The notes under the pieces were generated by a model. That model was not told where the DNA came from and did not search any database. It saw nothing but the letters and a program-made list of their open reading frames with translations. From Hyphomicrobiales bacterium (GTDB taxonomy: Bacteria > Pseudomonadota > Alphaproteobacteria > Rhizobiales > Afifellaceae), in the NCBI GenBank assembly GCA_013812985.1, contig JACCSN010000090.1:1-6673 (forward strand): DNA of 6,673 bases. Direction: 5' to 3'. A program made the translations under genes and the position numbers. Positions 1 through 5,931 of the stretch are shown one piece after another (position 1 is the stretch's first letter; every line of letters begins with the position of its first letter).

Positions 1-348
1 TGCCGGAAGGCTATGAGGAAAGCATGCAGTTCGGCATGATCGGATATGTCGTGCCGCTCTCCCGCTACCCTGAAACGGCCAACGGCGCGCCGCTCCTCTA
101 TGCCGCGCTCGCTTCGCAGAAGCGCCATATGGCGGTATACCTCATGGACGTCTATGCCGATCCCGCCGCCGCTTCCTGGTTCACCGAAGCCTACAAAGCG
201 ACCGGCAAACATGGACATGGGCAAGTCCTGCGTCCGGTTCCGCAAACTGGAGAACCTGCCGGTGGCGCTGATCGGCGAGGCGATCGCCCGCACGCCGGTC
301 AACGAGTTCTGTGCACGGCAGGAGCAGATGCGCGGCCGGGGAAGGTAA
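1..348 (+). pseudogene. DUF1801 (YdhG-like) protein, 3' fragment with frameshift
   Basis: The reading frame beginning at base 3 gives PEGYEESMQFGMIGYVVPLS and continues as a typical DUF1801 protein (YdhG/YjbR/CyaY-like fold, function unknown) up to 'EAYKATGK' at about base 209. From base 211 the expected continuation MDMGKSCVRFRKL appears in another frame and runs to a TAA stop at 346-348. A single C at 210 lies between the AAA and ATG codons, where the family normally has one more residue, so two bases appear to be missing. The N-terminus lies outside the window. Family assignment rests on recall of the conserved motifs. The gene is either a recent pseudogene or carries a sequencing error; both halves still read well, so decay would be young. 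The first frame stays open after the break, running antisense through the next gene, and that extension is not protein of this family. Confidence 0.8.
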
Positions 349-453
349 ACGAGCAGCTCCGCCACATCGCACGCAGGAACCGACCGGAGAAACCTGTCAC
401 CCCGATTGGGCAAAGTTGTTCGCGATATGTCACTACAACTTCGGTTGTTCATC

Positions 454-490
454 AAAACGGCCGCACACTCGGTGAGCGTGGGGCCGTTTC
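454..490. terminator. Probable two-way transcription terminator hairpin
   Basis: AAACGGCC at 455-462 pairs perfectly with GGCCGTTT at 482-489. Inside, CAC pairs with GTG and CTC pairs with GAG around a three-base GGT loop, with single mismatches between the blocks. The A-rich and T-rich outer ends make it usable in both directions, although the T run is short (three to four bases). It lies about 70 bases past the stop of the minus-strand propeller gene and about 105 bases past the DUF1801 stop, so it probably ends both transcripts. Confidence 0.6.
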
Positions 491-557
491 GAAGGTCTTG
501 CCCGAGATGAGCGGAGGACTACGTGCCGACATACCTCCGGCAGGTTATTGCGTGGCC

Positions 558-1709
558 TCAGTATGCGGCCATCCCGGAAATTCCGAAATTGTCCGGCAAG
601 CCGCGGGGCGACACGTCCAAGGCCTGCAGGCTGCCGTCATCCCTGATGCGGAAAGCCGCGATCGAACCGCGGCCCCTCAGCAGCAAATAGAGGAAACGAC
701 CGTCCTCGCTGAGCGCAAGGTCCACCGGCTGGCTATTCGGCCCCAGGCGCGCCGCGGTGCTGTCCAAGAGGCGGATTTCGCCATTGCGTTCGAAACGATA
801 GCTGGAGATCGTCCCGCTGCCGAAATTCGCGGTGTAGAAATAACGGCCGTCATTGGTGATGATGATCCAGCACCCGTCGGTTTGCATGTTAGGGATGGAA
901 CGGCTGATGACCGACAGCTCCCCGTCGGGACCCAGATTGTAAGACGAAACAGCGGACCTGTTGGGCGCGGCATTGAAGGATTCGATGACCACGACGGTTC
1001 CGTCGCCGCGGATATCCGTCGAGAACGGGCGCAGGCCATTGGACCGGTTCGGCCTTGGCGCGGCGCTCGGCAATCCGTCGGCGCCAACCGTGAACGCGTC
1101 GATGATCCTTCCCGGCGGGACCAGCACGTTGGTGACTTTATGCGTGACCAGCAGCACGCGCCCATCGGGGCTGAACTGAATGGAGCCAGGCACGGCGATT
1201 GGAGAGCTCAGCAGGCGGAACGAGTTCGGCAAGGGGGTCAAAGTGCCGTCGGCTTCTACCCTGAAGCCGGTGATGCCGTTGCCGGCCACCGAACCGAGGA
1301 GGGCATAGAGCAGGTTGCCGGAAATGGTCAGGCTGTTCGGCACGTCGCCCGCGGGCACTTTTTGCAGGAACGTCAGTTCGGTCCCATCCACCGCGAAGAC
1401 GCTGATATCATCGCTCCCCGCGTTAGCAGCATAAAGGAAACGATTGTCGTCGCTGAGCTGCAAGGCGCCTTGGGTATCAAGGTCTGTTCCAATCCCGCGC
1501 CCGCGACTCGATACTCTGCCGTTGATCACCAACGTGCCGTTCGCCGCGCGTCTGAAGGCAACGATCCGATTATCCCGGGTCGCATTCGTCATCGCGAACA
1601 CCGCGCCCCCGCCCGGCGGGATGTCTTCTGCATGCCCCGACGTCGGTACATTGAACAATGCCAGAAGCGACAGGGCGCCCATAGTAGCCTTTTTAAGTCG
1701 GCCTAGCAT
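558..1709 (-). CDS. Exported seven-bladed beta-propeller protein, lactonase family-like
   Basis: The 383-residue product starts with a signal peptide: basic MLGRLKK, a hydrophobic core around residues 10-21, and a likely cleavage after SGHA at residue 27, so it should act in the periplasm or outside the cell. The rest consists of seven repeats with the pattern [I/V]xx[F/Y]xxxxxGxL, for example NRIVAFRRAANGTL, DDISVFAVDGTEL, NGITGFRVEADGTL and GTISSYRFERNGEI, separated by strands such as SDDNRFLYAAN and SPDGRVLLVTH. This is the seven-bladed propeller pattern of the lactonase family (PF10282, named for 6-phosphogluconolactonase). Known members act on sugar lactones, but an exported, stand-alone protein like this one may bind or hydrolyse something else. 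No catalytic residue can be assigned from sequence alone. The ATG start is supported by GGAGG six bases upstream. It is a single gene with no partner on the same strand nearby. Confidence 0.85.
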   Translation of the reverse strand: MLGRLKKATMGALSLLALFNVPTSGHAEDIPPGGGAVFAMTNATRDNRIVAFRRAANGTLVINGRVSSRGRGIGTDLDTQGALQLSDDNRFLYAANAGSDDISVFAVDGTELTFLQKVPAGDVPNSLTISGNLLYALLGSVAGNGITGFRVEADGTLTPLPNSFRLLSSPIAVPGSIQFSPDGRVLLVTHKVTNVLVPPGRIIDAFTVGADGLPSAAPRPNRSNGLRPFSTDIRGDGTVVVIESFNAAPNRSAVSSYNLGPDGELSVISRSIPNMQTDGCWIIITNDGRYFYTANFGSGTISSYRFERNGEIRLLDSTAARLGPNSQPVDLALSEDGRFLYLLLRGRGSIAAFRIRDDGSLQALDVSPRGLPDNFGISGMAAY

Positions 1710-2070
1710 TACCTACCTCCCAGTTTCAGCATGATTTCATCGTAACACAACACAAACACCGCTATGGCCGAATCGAAGCAGAAGATAGAATGACGTTTCG
1801 ACTTTACGGCTAGCAGCACAACGGACAACAGGTACGCCCAAGATATGCCGTGCCTACTCCGCTGATTCGTCTTGCGTCAGTTAAGCAGCAGGAAGGGTGG
1901 TCAGCTAATCATGTATTCGTGTTTAGGCGCCACGGAGGTGCCTTAAAGTCCAGATATGGTGCCTTACTGAGACGTTGGCATGAGGCCTGCGGAGGAATAC
2001 CAGTGGACAGCGTAAGGTTTTCGTCGACCAGTTTCGTCAGCTATGGTGCAATCCTCGGAGAGGTGCACTC
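1710..2070. other. Gene-free gap between divergent genes
   Basis: This 361-base stretch separates the minus-strand propeller gene from the plus-strand gene at 2071 and should hold both promoters. It is visibly less GC-rich than the flanking genes. The only plus-strand frame of note (1850-2092, 80 codons) has no recognisable motif and runs into the next gene, so it was not called. I could not fix a convincing sigma70 promoter on either strand. Visible structure consists of a bulged hairpin at 1922-1947, a nine-base direct repeat, and the purine-rich ribosome binding site GGAGAGG at 2057-2063. Confidence 0.5.
1922..1966. repeat. Nine-base direct repeat, 21-base period, with overlapping hairpin
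   Basis: GGTGCCTTA occurs at 1937-1945 and again at 1958-1966, a period of 21 bases or about two helical turns. The first copy is also the right arm of a hairpin, AGGCGCC (1925-1931) with GGTGCCT (1937-1943), containing one G-T pair and extendable by TTT/AAA with a bulged T. The shorter core GGTGC recurs at 2045 and 2062. The placement upstream of both divergent genes would suit regulator binding sites, but the repeat is short and may be chance. Confidence 0.35.
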
Positions 2071-2083
2071 GTGCTCGAGTGCA
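2064..2083 (+). promoter_or_regulatory. Hairpin over the GTG start of the 2071 gene
   Basis: TGCACTCG (2064-2071) and CGAGTGCA (2076-2083) form a perfect eight-base-pair stem with a four-base TGCT loop. The proposed GTG start at 2071-2073 straddles the top of the stem, and the ribosome binding site GGAGAGG abuts its base. In the mRNA this stem would compete with ribosome loading. It could be translational control, or a sign that the true start is the ATG at 2104. Confidence 0.45.
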
Positions 2084-2559
2084 AGGCATTGAGGGCTCTG
2101 GAAATGGCGGAAGCCGCTTACCAGGCGGCTTGGGATGCGCTGCCGCTGACATTTCGCAAGGGCATGTTCGTCGAGGGACCCGCCACCGCCTTCGGCTCCT
2201 ACGTTCCGCGTGAGGACAACCTCTTCGCGCCGGGCGAGAAGATCCACCTTTATGTCGAACCGGTGGGCTTCTCCTACCAAGCTCGTGGGCGGCTCAATGG
2301 GGTGCAGCTGGCCTTCGATCTGCGGCTCTATGGCGAATCCGGCGATGAGCTGCTCTTCAAGCAAGATCGATTTGGCAGCTTCGAATATCAGGGGAGGGCG
2401 AAAGTGCGCGAATTGTACATGAACATGCAAATCGAGGTCGCCGGCATTCCCGCAAGCAACTACGTCGTCGGGGTGACCGCCAGAGATCTGGTGAGCGGCG
2501 AAACTTCGGATGAGTTCCGGCTGCCGTTCACGATCGCTGAACAGCACTCATGTCCATGA
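2071..2559 (+). CDS. Conserved hypothetical protein, probable beta-sandwich
   Basis: The product has 162 residues from a GTG start that has GGAGAGG seven bases upstream. The ATG at 2104 (residue 12, reading MAEAAYQAAWDALPL) is the alternative. Third-position G/C preference and a steady mix of hydrophobic and polar residues support real coding. Recognisable blocks are AAWDALPLTFRKGMFVEG, APGEKIHLYVEPVGF, and near the C-terminus GIPASNYVVGVTARDL followed by SDEFRLPFTI. From memory, the pattern resembles uncharacterised rhizobial proteins with short beta strands and an Ig-like look; function is unknown. Homologues that I recall carry an N-terminal export signal, which is absent here, so the 5' end may be lost or altered. 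The open frame upstream to 1984 encodes no hydrophobic segment. The gene is transcribed towards ychF and ends 19 bases from it. Confidence 0.72.
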   Translation: MLECKALRALEMAEAAYQAAWDALPLTFRKGMFVEGPATAFGSYVPREDNLFAPGEKIHLYVEPVGFSYQARGRLNGVQLAFDLRLYGESGDELLFKQDRFGSFEYQGRAKVRELYMNMQIEVAGIPASNYVVGVTARDLVSGETSDEFRLPFTIAEQHSCP

Positions 2560-2581
2560 CGCCATGCGCGGCGCGGCGTCA
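2557..2581. terminator. Possible hairpin between convergent stop codons
   Basis: TGACGCC at 2557-2563 and GGCGTCA at 2575-2581 are a perfect seven-base inverted repeat with an 11-base loop. The two outer ends contain the TGA stop codons of the converging genes, the plus-strand gene and ychF. No T run follows on either strand, so if it ends transcription it is not a classical intrinsic terminator. Confidence 0.3.
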
Positions 2582-3682
2582 GACGTTGAACTTGAAGAGC
2601 AGCACGTCGCCGTCCTGGACAAGATACTCCTTACCTTCGTCGCGCGCCTTTCCGGCCTCCTTGGCCGGCTGCTCGCCGCCGAGCCGGATGTAATCGTCGA
2701 AAGCGATGGTCTGGGCGCGGATGAAGCCGCGCTCGAAATCGGTGTGGATGACGCCGGCCGCCTGCGGCGCCCTGGCGCCGCGCGAAACCGTCCAGGCGCG
2801 GGTCTCCTTCGGGCCCACCGTGAAGAAGGTGAGCAGGCCAAGGAGTTCGTAGCCGGCGCGGATAAGCCGGTCGAGCCCAGGCTCGTCGAGCCCGACTGCC
2901 TCCATATATTCGCGCTGCTCGCCTTCGGGCAGCTGGGCGATCTCGGCTTCGATCGCGGCGGAGATCACGACGACGCCGGCGCCCTGCTCGGCGGCCATCG
3001 TTTCCACGCGCGCCGTATGCTCGTTGCCGCCGCCGGCATCGGCTTCAGAGACGTTGCAGACATAAAGGACCGGCTTCGCCGTGAGCAGCGTCAGCCCGTC
3101 GAGCATGCGCAAGTCTTCCGCGGCCAGGGTCTTGCGCAGAACACGCGCCGGCCTGCCGTTCTGCAGGAGCTTCAGCGCGTCCTCCATGACAGGCAGCGCG
3201 GTCAGGGCCTCCTTGTCCTTGGCGGCGGCCTTCTTGCGCACCGGCTGAATGCGCCGATCTAGGCTGTCCAGGTCGGCCAGCATCAGCTCGGTCTCCACGG
3301 TTTCGGCGTCGGCGATCGGGTCGATGCGGCCCTCGACGTGGACGACGTCCTCGTCCTGGAAGCAGCGGAGCACATGGGCGATCGCGTCGACCTCGCGGAT
3401 CGTGGCGAGGAACTGATTGCCCAGACCCTCTCCCTTCGAGGCGCCGCGCACGAGACCGGCGATGTCGACGAAGGTGAGCCGGGTGGGCACGATCTGCGCC
3501 GACTTGCCGATTGTCGCCAGCGCCTTCAGCCGCGGGTCGGGCACGGCCACCTCGCCGGTGTTCGGCTCGATGGTGCAGAACGGGTAATTGGCGGCCTGCG
3601 CCGCCGCCGTCCTGGTGAGGGCGTTGAAAAGCGTCGACTTGCCGACATTTGGCAGGCCGACGATGCCGCAGCGAAAACCCAT
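2579..3682 (-). CDS. ychF: Redox/ribosome-associated Obg-family ATPase YchF
   Basis: The 367-residue product matches the usual YchF (OLA1) length of about 363. The P-loop GLPNVGKS is at residues 9-16, a switch I stretch YPFCTIEPN at 33-41, the G3 motif DIAG at 73-76, and NVSE at 210-213 in place of the NKxD of GTPases. That last motif is the signature of YchF and explains its ATP preference. A coiled-coil insert lies around 130-200, and the C-terminal TGS domain (about 280-365) ends with [14 protein letters not shown]. The family binds ribosomes and hydrolyses ATP and is linked to stress and translation control. The gene starts only three bases after the vapC stop. The sequence before its ATG (CGGAAC, about 12 bases away) is a poor ribosome binding site, so translation is probably coupled to vapC. 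It is the last gene of the rplY-pth-vapBC-ychF row. Confidence 0.97.
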   Translation of the reverse strand: MGFRCGIVGLPNVGKSTLFNALTRTAAAQAANYPFCTIEPNTGEVAVPDPRLKALATIGKSAQIVPTRLTFVDIAGLVRGASKGEGLGNQFLATIREVDAIAHVLRCFQDEDVVHVEGRIDPIADAETVETELMLADLDSLDRRIQPVRKKAAAKDKEALTALPVMEDALKLLQNGRPARVLRKTLAAEDLRMLDGLTLLTAKPVLYVCNVSEADAGGGNEHTARVETMAAEQGAGVVVISAAIEAEIAQLPEGEQREYMEAVGLDEPGLDRLIRAGYELLGLLTFFTVGPKETRAWTVSRGARAPQAAGVIHTDFERGFIRAQTIAFDDYIRLGGEQPAKEAGKARDEGKEYLVQDGDVLLFKFNV

Positions 3683-3685
3683 GAT

Positions 3686-4090
3686 TCAAAGTTCCGAGAG
3701 AGCAGGCCGGATATCCGTATGGACGAAATCATTGCCCTTGAACAACAGAGTCGCCCCAAGACTCTTCGCCAGTGCGTATGAAAAGCAGTCGCCGAAATTC
3801 AGTTTGGCCGGATGCTGCGAGCCTTTGCCGAATCGCTTGTAGGCGTCGATCGCGGTGCGCGCGTGATCTTCAGAGAAAGGAGCCACTATAATCCGCGCCA
3901 CTGACATTATTTCGAACAAGTCTGATAGGGACGTGGCGCCGCCCTTGTGGAGGGCGACTGTGCCCAACTCCAGCAGCGTGCCGGCCGACATCTGGAGTGA
4001 ATCGGTTCTTTGCAAGGCGGACGCAAATGTTGCAGCGTCATCTTCACCAAGCATGATTGAGATCACGGCCGAGCTATCCACGACCGTCAT
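3686..4090 (-). CDS. vapC: VapC-type toxin, PIN-domain ribonuclease
   Basis: The 134-residue product has the PIN-domain acidic residues in order: Asp5 in VVDSSA, Glu41 in LLELG, Asp101 in NFGDCF, and Asp121 in GNDF. These coordinate the metal ion used for RNA cleavage; known VapC toxins cut tRNA or rRNA. The full set suggests an active enzyme. The start overlaps the antitoxin stop (ATGA at 4087-4090), typical of toxin-antitoxin pairs, and the stop falls three bases before the ychF ATG. The gene uses more A/T-ending codons than pth or ychF (judged by eye), suggesting that the pair was inserted into an older rplY-pth-ychF operon. The RNA target cannot be told from sequence. Confidence 0.93.
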   Translation of the reverse strand: MTVVDSSAVISIMLGEDDAATFASALQRTDSLQMSAGTLLELGTVALHKGGATSLSDLFEIMSVARIIVAPFSEDHARTAIDAYKRFGKGSQHPAKLNFGDCFSYALAKSLGATLLFKGNDFVHTDIRPALSEL

Positions 4091-4350
4091 TTAGGCAATC
4101 CAAACTCATTGTAGAGGATGTCATCCGGATGGCGTGAATCGAGAACCGGGCGAGCCGCGGCACGTCGGCCAATCTCCAAGAGCTTCTCAGCGATCCCTTC
4201 TCTGCTCTTGGGCGTATTTATCCTATCCAAGCGTTCCTTCAGAGCGGCGGTGACCGCCTCGGTGACGCTCTCTCCCGTAAGCCGCGCCAGCTCGGATGCA
4301 AGCCTCCGGGTTTCCGGATTCTTGATGTTCAGCTGAGAGGTAGAAGGCAT
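4087..4350 (-). CDS. vapB: VapB-type antitoxin (PSK-like transcription factor family)
   Basis: The product has 87 residues from the ATG at 4348-4350. It begins MPSTSQLNIKNPETRRLASE and has the block LARLTGESVTEAVTAALKER, a ribbon-helix-helix-like N-terminus found in VapB antitoxins of the PSK/Rv0623 type (PF07704). The C-terminal half ends LYNEFGLPK, which in this family wraps into the toxin's active site. A GTG at 4366-4368 would add six residues (VEATP with initiator Met). Its GGAG lies only two bases upstream, which is too close, so I prefer the ATG although that has no good ribosome binding site either. Stop and vapC start overlap in ATGA. Antitoxin DNA binding usually represses the pair's own promoter; the inverted repeat at 4339-4366 is the candidate operator. 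Confidence 0.88.
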   Translation of the reverse strand: MPSTSQLNIKNPETRRLASELARLTGESVTEAVTAALKERLDRINTPKSREGIAEKLLEIGRRAAARPVLDSRHPDDILYNEFGLPK

Positions 4351-4366
4351 GGGGGTAGCTTCTACC
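4339..4366. promoter_or_regulatory. Inverted repeat spanning the vapB start, possible operator
   Basis: GGTAGAAG at 4339-4346 and CTTCTACC at 4359-4366 form a perfect eight-base inverted repeat with a 12-base spacer. The spacer contains the vapB ATG complement (4348-4350). A nested copy, GGTAG (4354-4358) with CTACC (4362-4366), adds a second symmetric element. Dyads of this kind at antitoxin starts are common VapB binding sites. It could instead fold in RNA and limit antitoxin translation. Confidence 0.5.
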
Positions 4367-4417
4367 ACTTCTCCGTCACCGGCAATCCTCGCCGAATAAA
4401 TTCCAACTTCAGGAGGC

Positions 4418-5113
4418 CTAATTCCGTCCCAGCAGCTTCTTCAAGCCGTCGGAGAGCGCGCCGCTGAATCCGCGCTCTTCCGCCTGCGGCTTATGCAACA
4501 CGGGATGCGTTGACGGTTTCGTTTTCGTCTCAGCAGGAGTCTCATCGCGCGCCACAGCCAAATGCACGCGGTTCATGAAGCTGGAATCCTCGCTCTTGGC
4601 GAGCAGCGGCGCGTGCTCGGCGATGGCCGAAATGAGCGGCTGCAGCCAGTCCTGGTCGTCCTTGGCGAAATCGTGCAGCACATAGCCGTTGACGAGCTCG
4701 CGTGCGCCGGGATGGCCGATGCCGATCCGCATGCGGCGGAATTCTGCGCCGATGTGGGCGTCCAGTGACTTCAGCCCCTTATGCCCGGCCGTGCCGCCGC
4801 CGGATTTCATCCGGAGCTTTCCGGGCGGCAAGTCCAGTTCGTCGTAGATGACGACCACTTCAGATGGCTGCAGCTTGTAGAAGCGTAACGCCTGGCCCGC
4901 CGAGCGGCCGGACTCGTTCATGTAGGTGGCCGGCTTCAGGATATAGGCCTTCTCGCCGTCGATCACGCCTTCCGAGAGCTCTCCCTCGAACCGCGCGCGC
5001 CAGGGCGAGAAGCGCTGGCGCCGGTGGATCTCATCCGCCGCCATGAAGCCGATATTGTGCCTATTGCCGGCATAACGCCGGCCGGGATTGCCGAGGCCGA
5101 CGATGAGGAGCAT
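4418..5113 (-). CDS. pth: Peptidyl-tRNA hydrolase
   Basis: Pth cleaves the ester bond of peptidyl-tRNA that has dropped off ribosomes, recycling tRNA in the cytoplasm. The 231-residue product is longer than E. coli Pth (194) because of a C-terminal extension from about residue 190, ending in a basic [11 protein letters not shown]. Conserved sites: GLGNPG at 6-11 (Asn9), catalytic His19 in NRHNIGF, Tyr64-Met65-Asn66 in the tRNA-end binding loop, and Asp91 in [11 protein letters not shown]. The [13 protein letters not shown] segment has Lys112 where the E. coli enzyme has Asn114. The start codon lies 32 bases after the rplY stop, without a strong ribosome binding site, so it is likely part of the same transcript. 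A 67-base gap to vapB follows. Confidence 0.97.
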   Translation of the reverse strand: MLLIVGLGNPGRRYAGNRHNIGFMAADEIHRRQRFSPWRARFEGELSEGVIDGEKAYILKPATYMNESGRSAGQALRFYKLQPSEVVVIYDELDLPPGKLRMKSGGGTAGHKGLKSLDAHIGAEFRRMRIGIGHPGARELVNGYVLHDFAKDDQDWLQPLISAIAEHAPLLAKSEDSSFMNRVHLAVARDETPAETKTKPSTHPVLHKPQAEERGFSGALSDGLKKLLGRN

Positions 5114-5145
5114 TTGACGACACCGCTATCCGCCAAGCAATCGCC

Positions 5146-5766
5146 TCAGGCCTCTCCACCTTCACCCTCGCCGCCACCTTCATCGTCGCTGCCAGCCGCG
5201 CCGCCTGAGCCGGCGATGGTGGCGATAGTGAAATCGCGGTCGGTGATCGTCGGCGTCACGCCCTCCGGCAACGTCACGGCCGAGATGTGAACGCCGTCGC
5301 CGATATCGAGCCCGGAGAGGTCCACCTCGATCGCCTCGGGGATGGCGTCCGCCGGCACGTAAAGCTCGATCGCGTGTCGCACGACGTTCAGCGCGCCGCC
5401 GCGCTTGAGGCCGGGCGAGGCTGCATGATTGACGAAATGCACCGGCACGTCCAGCGTCAGCCGGGTTCCCGCCGACACGCGCAGGAAGTCGACATGCGTG
5501 ACGAAGTCGCGCACCGGGTCGAGCTGATAGTCCTTCGGGATGACGCGGATCTTCTCACCGTCCACGTCGAGGGTCGCGACATGGGTGAGGAACCCGCCCG
5601 CATGCAGGCGAAGCGTCGTTTCCTTCGACGGCAAGGCGATGGAGATGGGCGGCTTTTTGTCGCCATAGATGACGGCCGGGATCTTGCCCTGACGGCGCAC
5701 GGCGCGGGCGGCCCCCTTGCCAACCCCGTCGCGCATCTCGGCCTTGAGCTCGTATGTCTCGCTCAT
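5146..5766 (-). CDS. rplY: 50S ribosomal protein L25, Ctc/TL5 type
   Basis: The 206-residue product has the L25 domain at about 1-93 ([20 protein letters not shown], then [17 protein letters not shown]) and the Ctc/TL5 C-terminal beta domain at about 96-188 ([31 protein letters not shown]). It binds 5S rRNA in the large ribosomal subunit; in Bacillus the long form is a general stress protein. A low-complexity acidic tail, [15 protein letters not shown], closes the protein, as is usual in rhizobia. The ATG has AGGAG eight bases upstream (5775-5779). It is the first gene of the row leading to pth, vapBC and ychF, and has its own promoter and a structured leader. Confidence 0.97.
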   Translation of the reverse strand: MSETYELKAEMRDGVGKGAARAVRRQGKIPAVIYGDKKPPISIALPSKETTLRLHAGGFLTHVATLDVDGEKIRVIPKDYQLDPVRDFVTHVDFLRVSAGTRLTLDVPVHFVNHAASPGLKRGGALNVVRHAIELYVPADAIPEAIEVDLSGLDIGDGVHISAVTLPEGVTPTITDRDFTIATIAGSGGAAGSDDEGGGEGEGGEA

Positions 5767-5793
5767 GGGTCGCGCTCCTGATGTCTAAAATGG

Positions 5794-5848
5794 AAAAAGG
5801 CCGCCGGAGCGGCCGCTTCGGGGCGTCGCCTCCAAGGGTGTCGACGCC
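5794..5848 (-). promoter_or_regulatory. rplY leader: tandem hairpins with terminator, possible attenuator
   Basis: Read on the minus strand, the leader first forms GGCGTCG with CGACGCC (5848-5822, seven pairs, 13-base loop). It then forms GGCCGC with GCGGCC around TCCG (5814-5799, six perfect GC pairs), followed directly by TTTTT (5798-5794). The second element looks like an intrinsic terminator. It lies between the likely promoter and the L25 ribosome binding site, with only 27 bases between the T run and the ATG, too few for another promoter. GGAG-G-CG in the first hairpin's loop region and start of its 3' arm could pair with CGCTCC of the terminator stem, giving a weak alternative fold. 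In E. coli, L25 represses its own mRNA; whether this leader serves the same end is inference. Confidence 0.55.
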
Positions 5849-5857
5849 TGAAGGGGG

Positions 5858-5886
5858 CTTATAGGGGAGGCCGCGCGAAAATGCAA
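5858..5886 (-). promoter_or_regulatory. Sigma70-like promoter of the rplY operon
   Basis: On the minus strand, TTGCAT (5886-5881) and TATAAG (5863-5858) are separated by exactly 17 bases, close to the consensus -35 and -10 hexamers. The start of transcription would be near 5851, giving a leader of about 85 bases before the L25 ATG. It lies downstream of the nucleosidase stop at 5932, so rplY need not be read from that gene. Confidence 0.65.
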
Positions 5887-5931
5887 ATCGCCGCCGGCCA
5901 GATCGTGGTCCAAGTTGCGCAGCTACGGCGT

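Noticed and set aside
349..1706. Long plus-strand open frame continuing from the DUF1801 fragment, antisense to the propeller gene
   Set aside because: Past base 210 it has no family resemblance, is rich in Arg, Gln and Ala typical of antisense frames in GC-rich DNA, and the minus strand encodes a clear signal peptide and seven blades.
1741..1860. Minus-strand promoter for the propeller gene
   Set aside because: Several TTG-like hexamers exist (for example TTGTGT), but none has a credible -10 element at 16-18 bases, so no promoter was called.
1850..2092. Plus-strand 80-codon frame in the gap
   Set aside because: No motif, weak start context and overlap with the start of the next gene; it is most likely chance.
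2041..2547. Minus-strand 168-codon frame opposite the hypothetical gene
   Set aside because: The plus-strand frame has better third-position G/C bias, a ribosome binding site and familiar blocks; the minus frame has none of these.
2510..3262. Plus-strand 250-codon frame opposite ychF
   Set aside because: It is antisense to a strongly conserved YchF sequence and has no recognisable motif of its own.
5287..5781. Plus-strand 164-codon frame opposite rplY
   Set aside because: Antisense shadow of the L25 gene; it also covers that gene's ribosome binding site.
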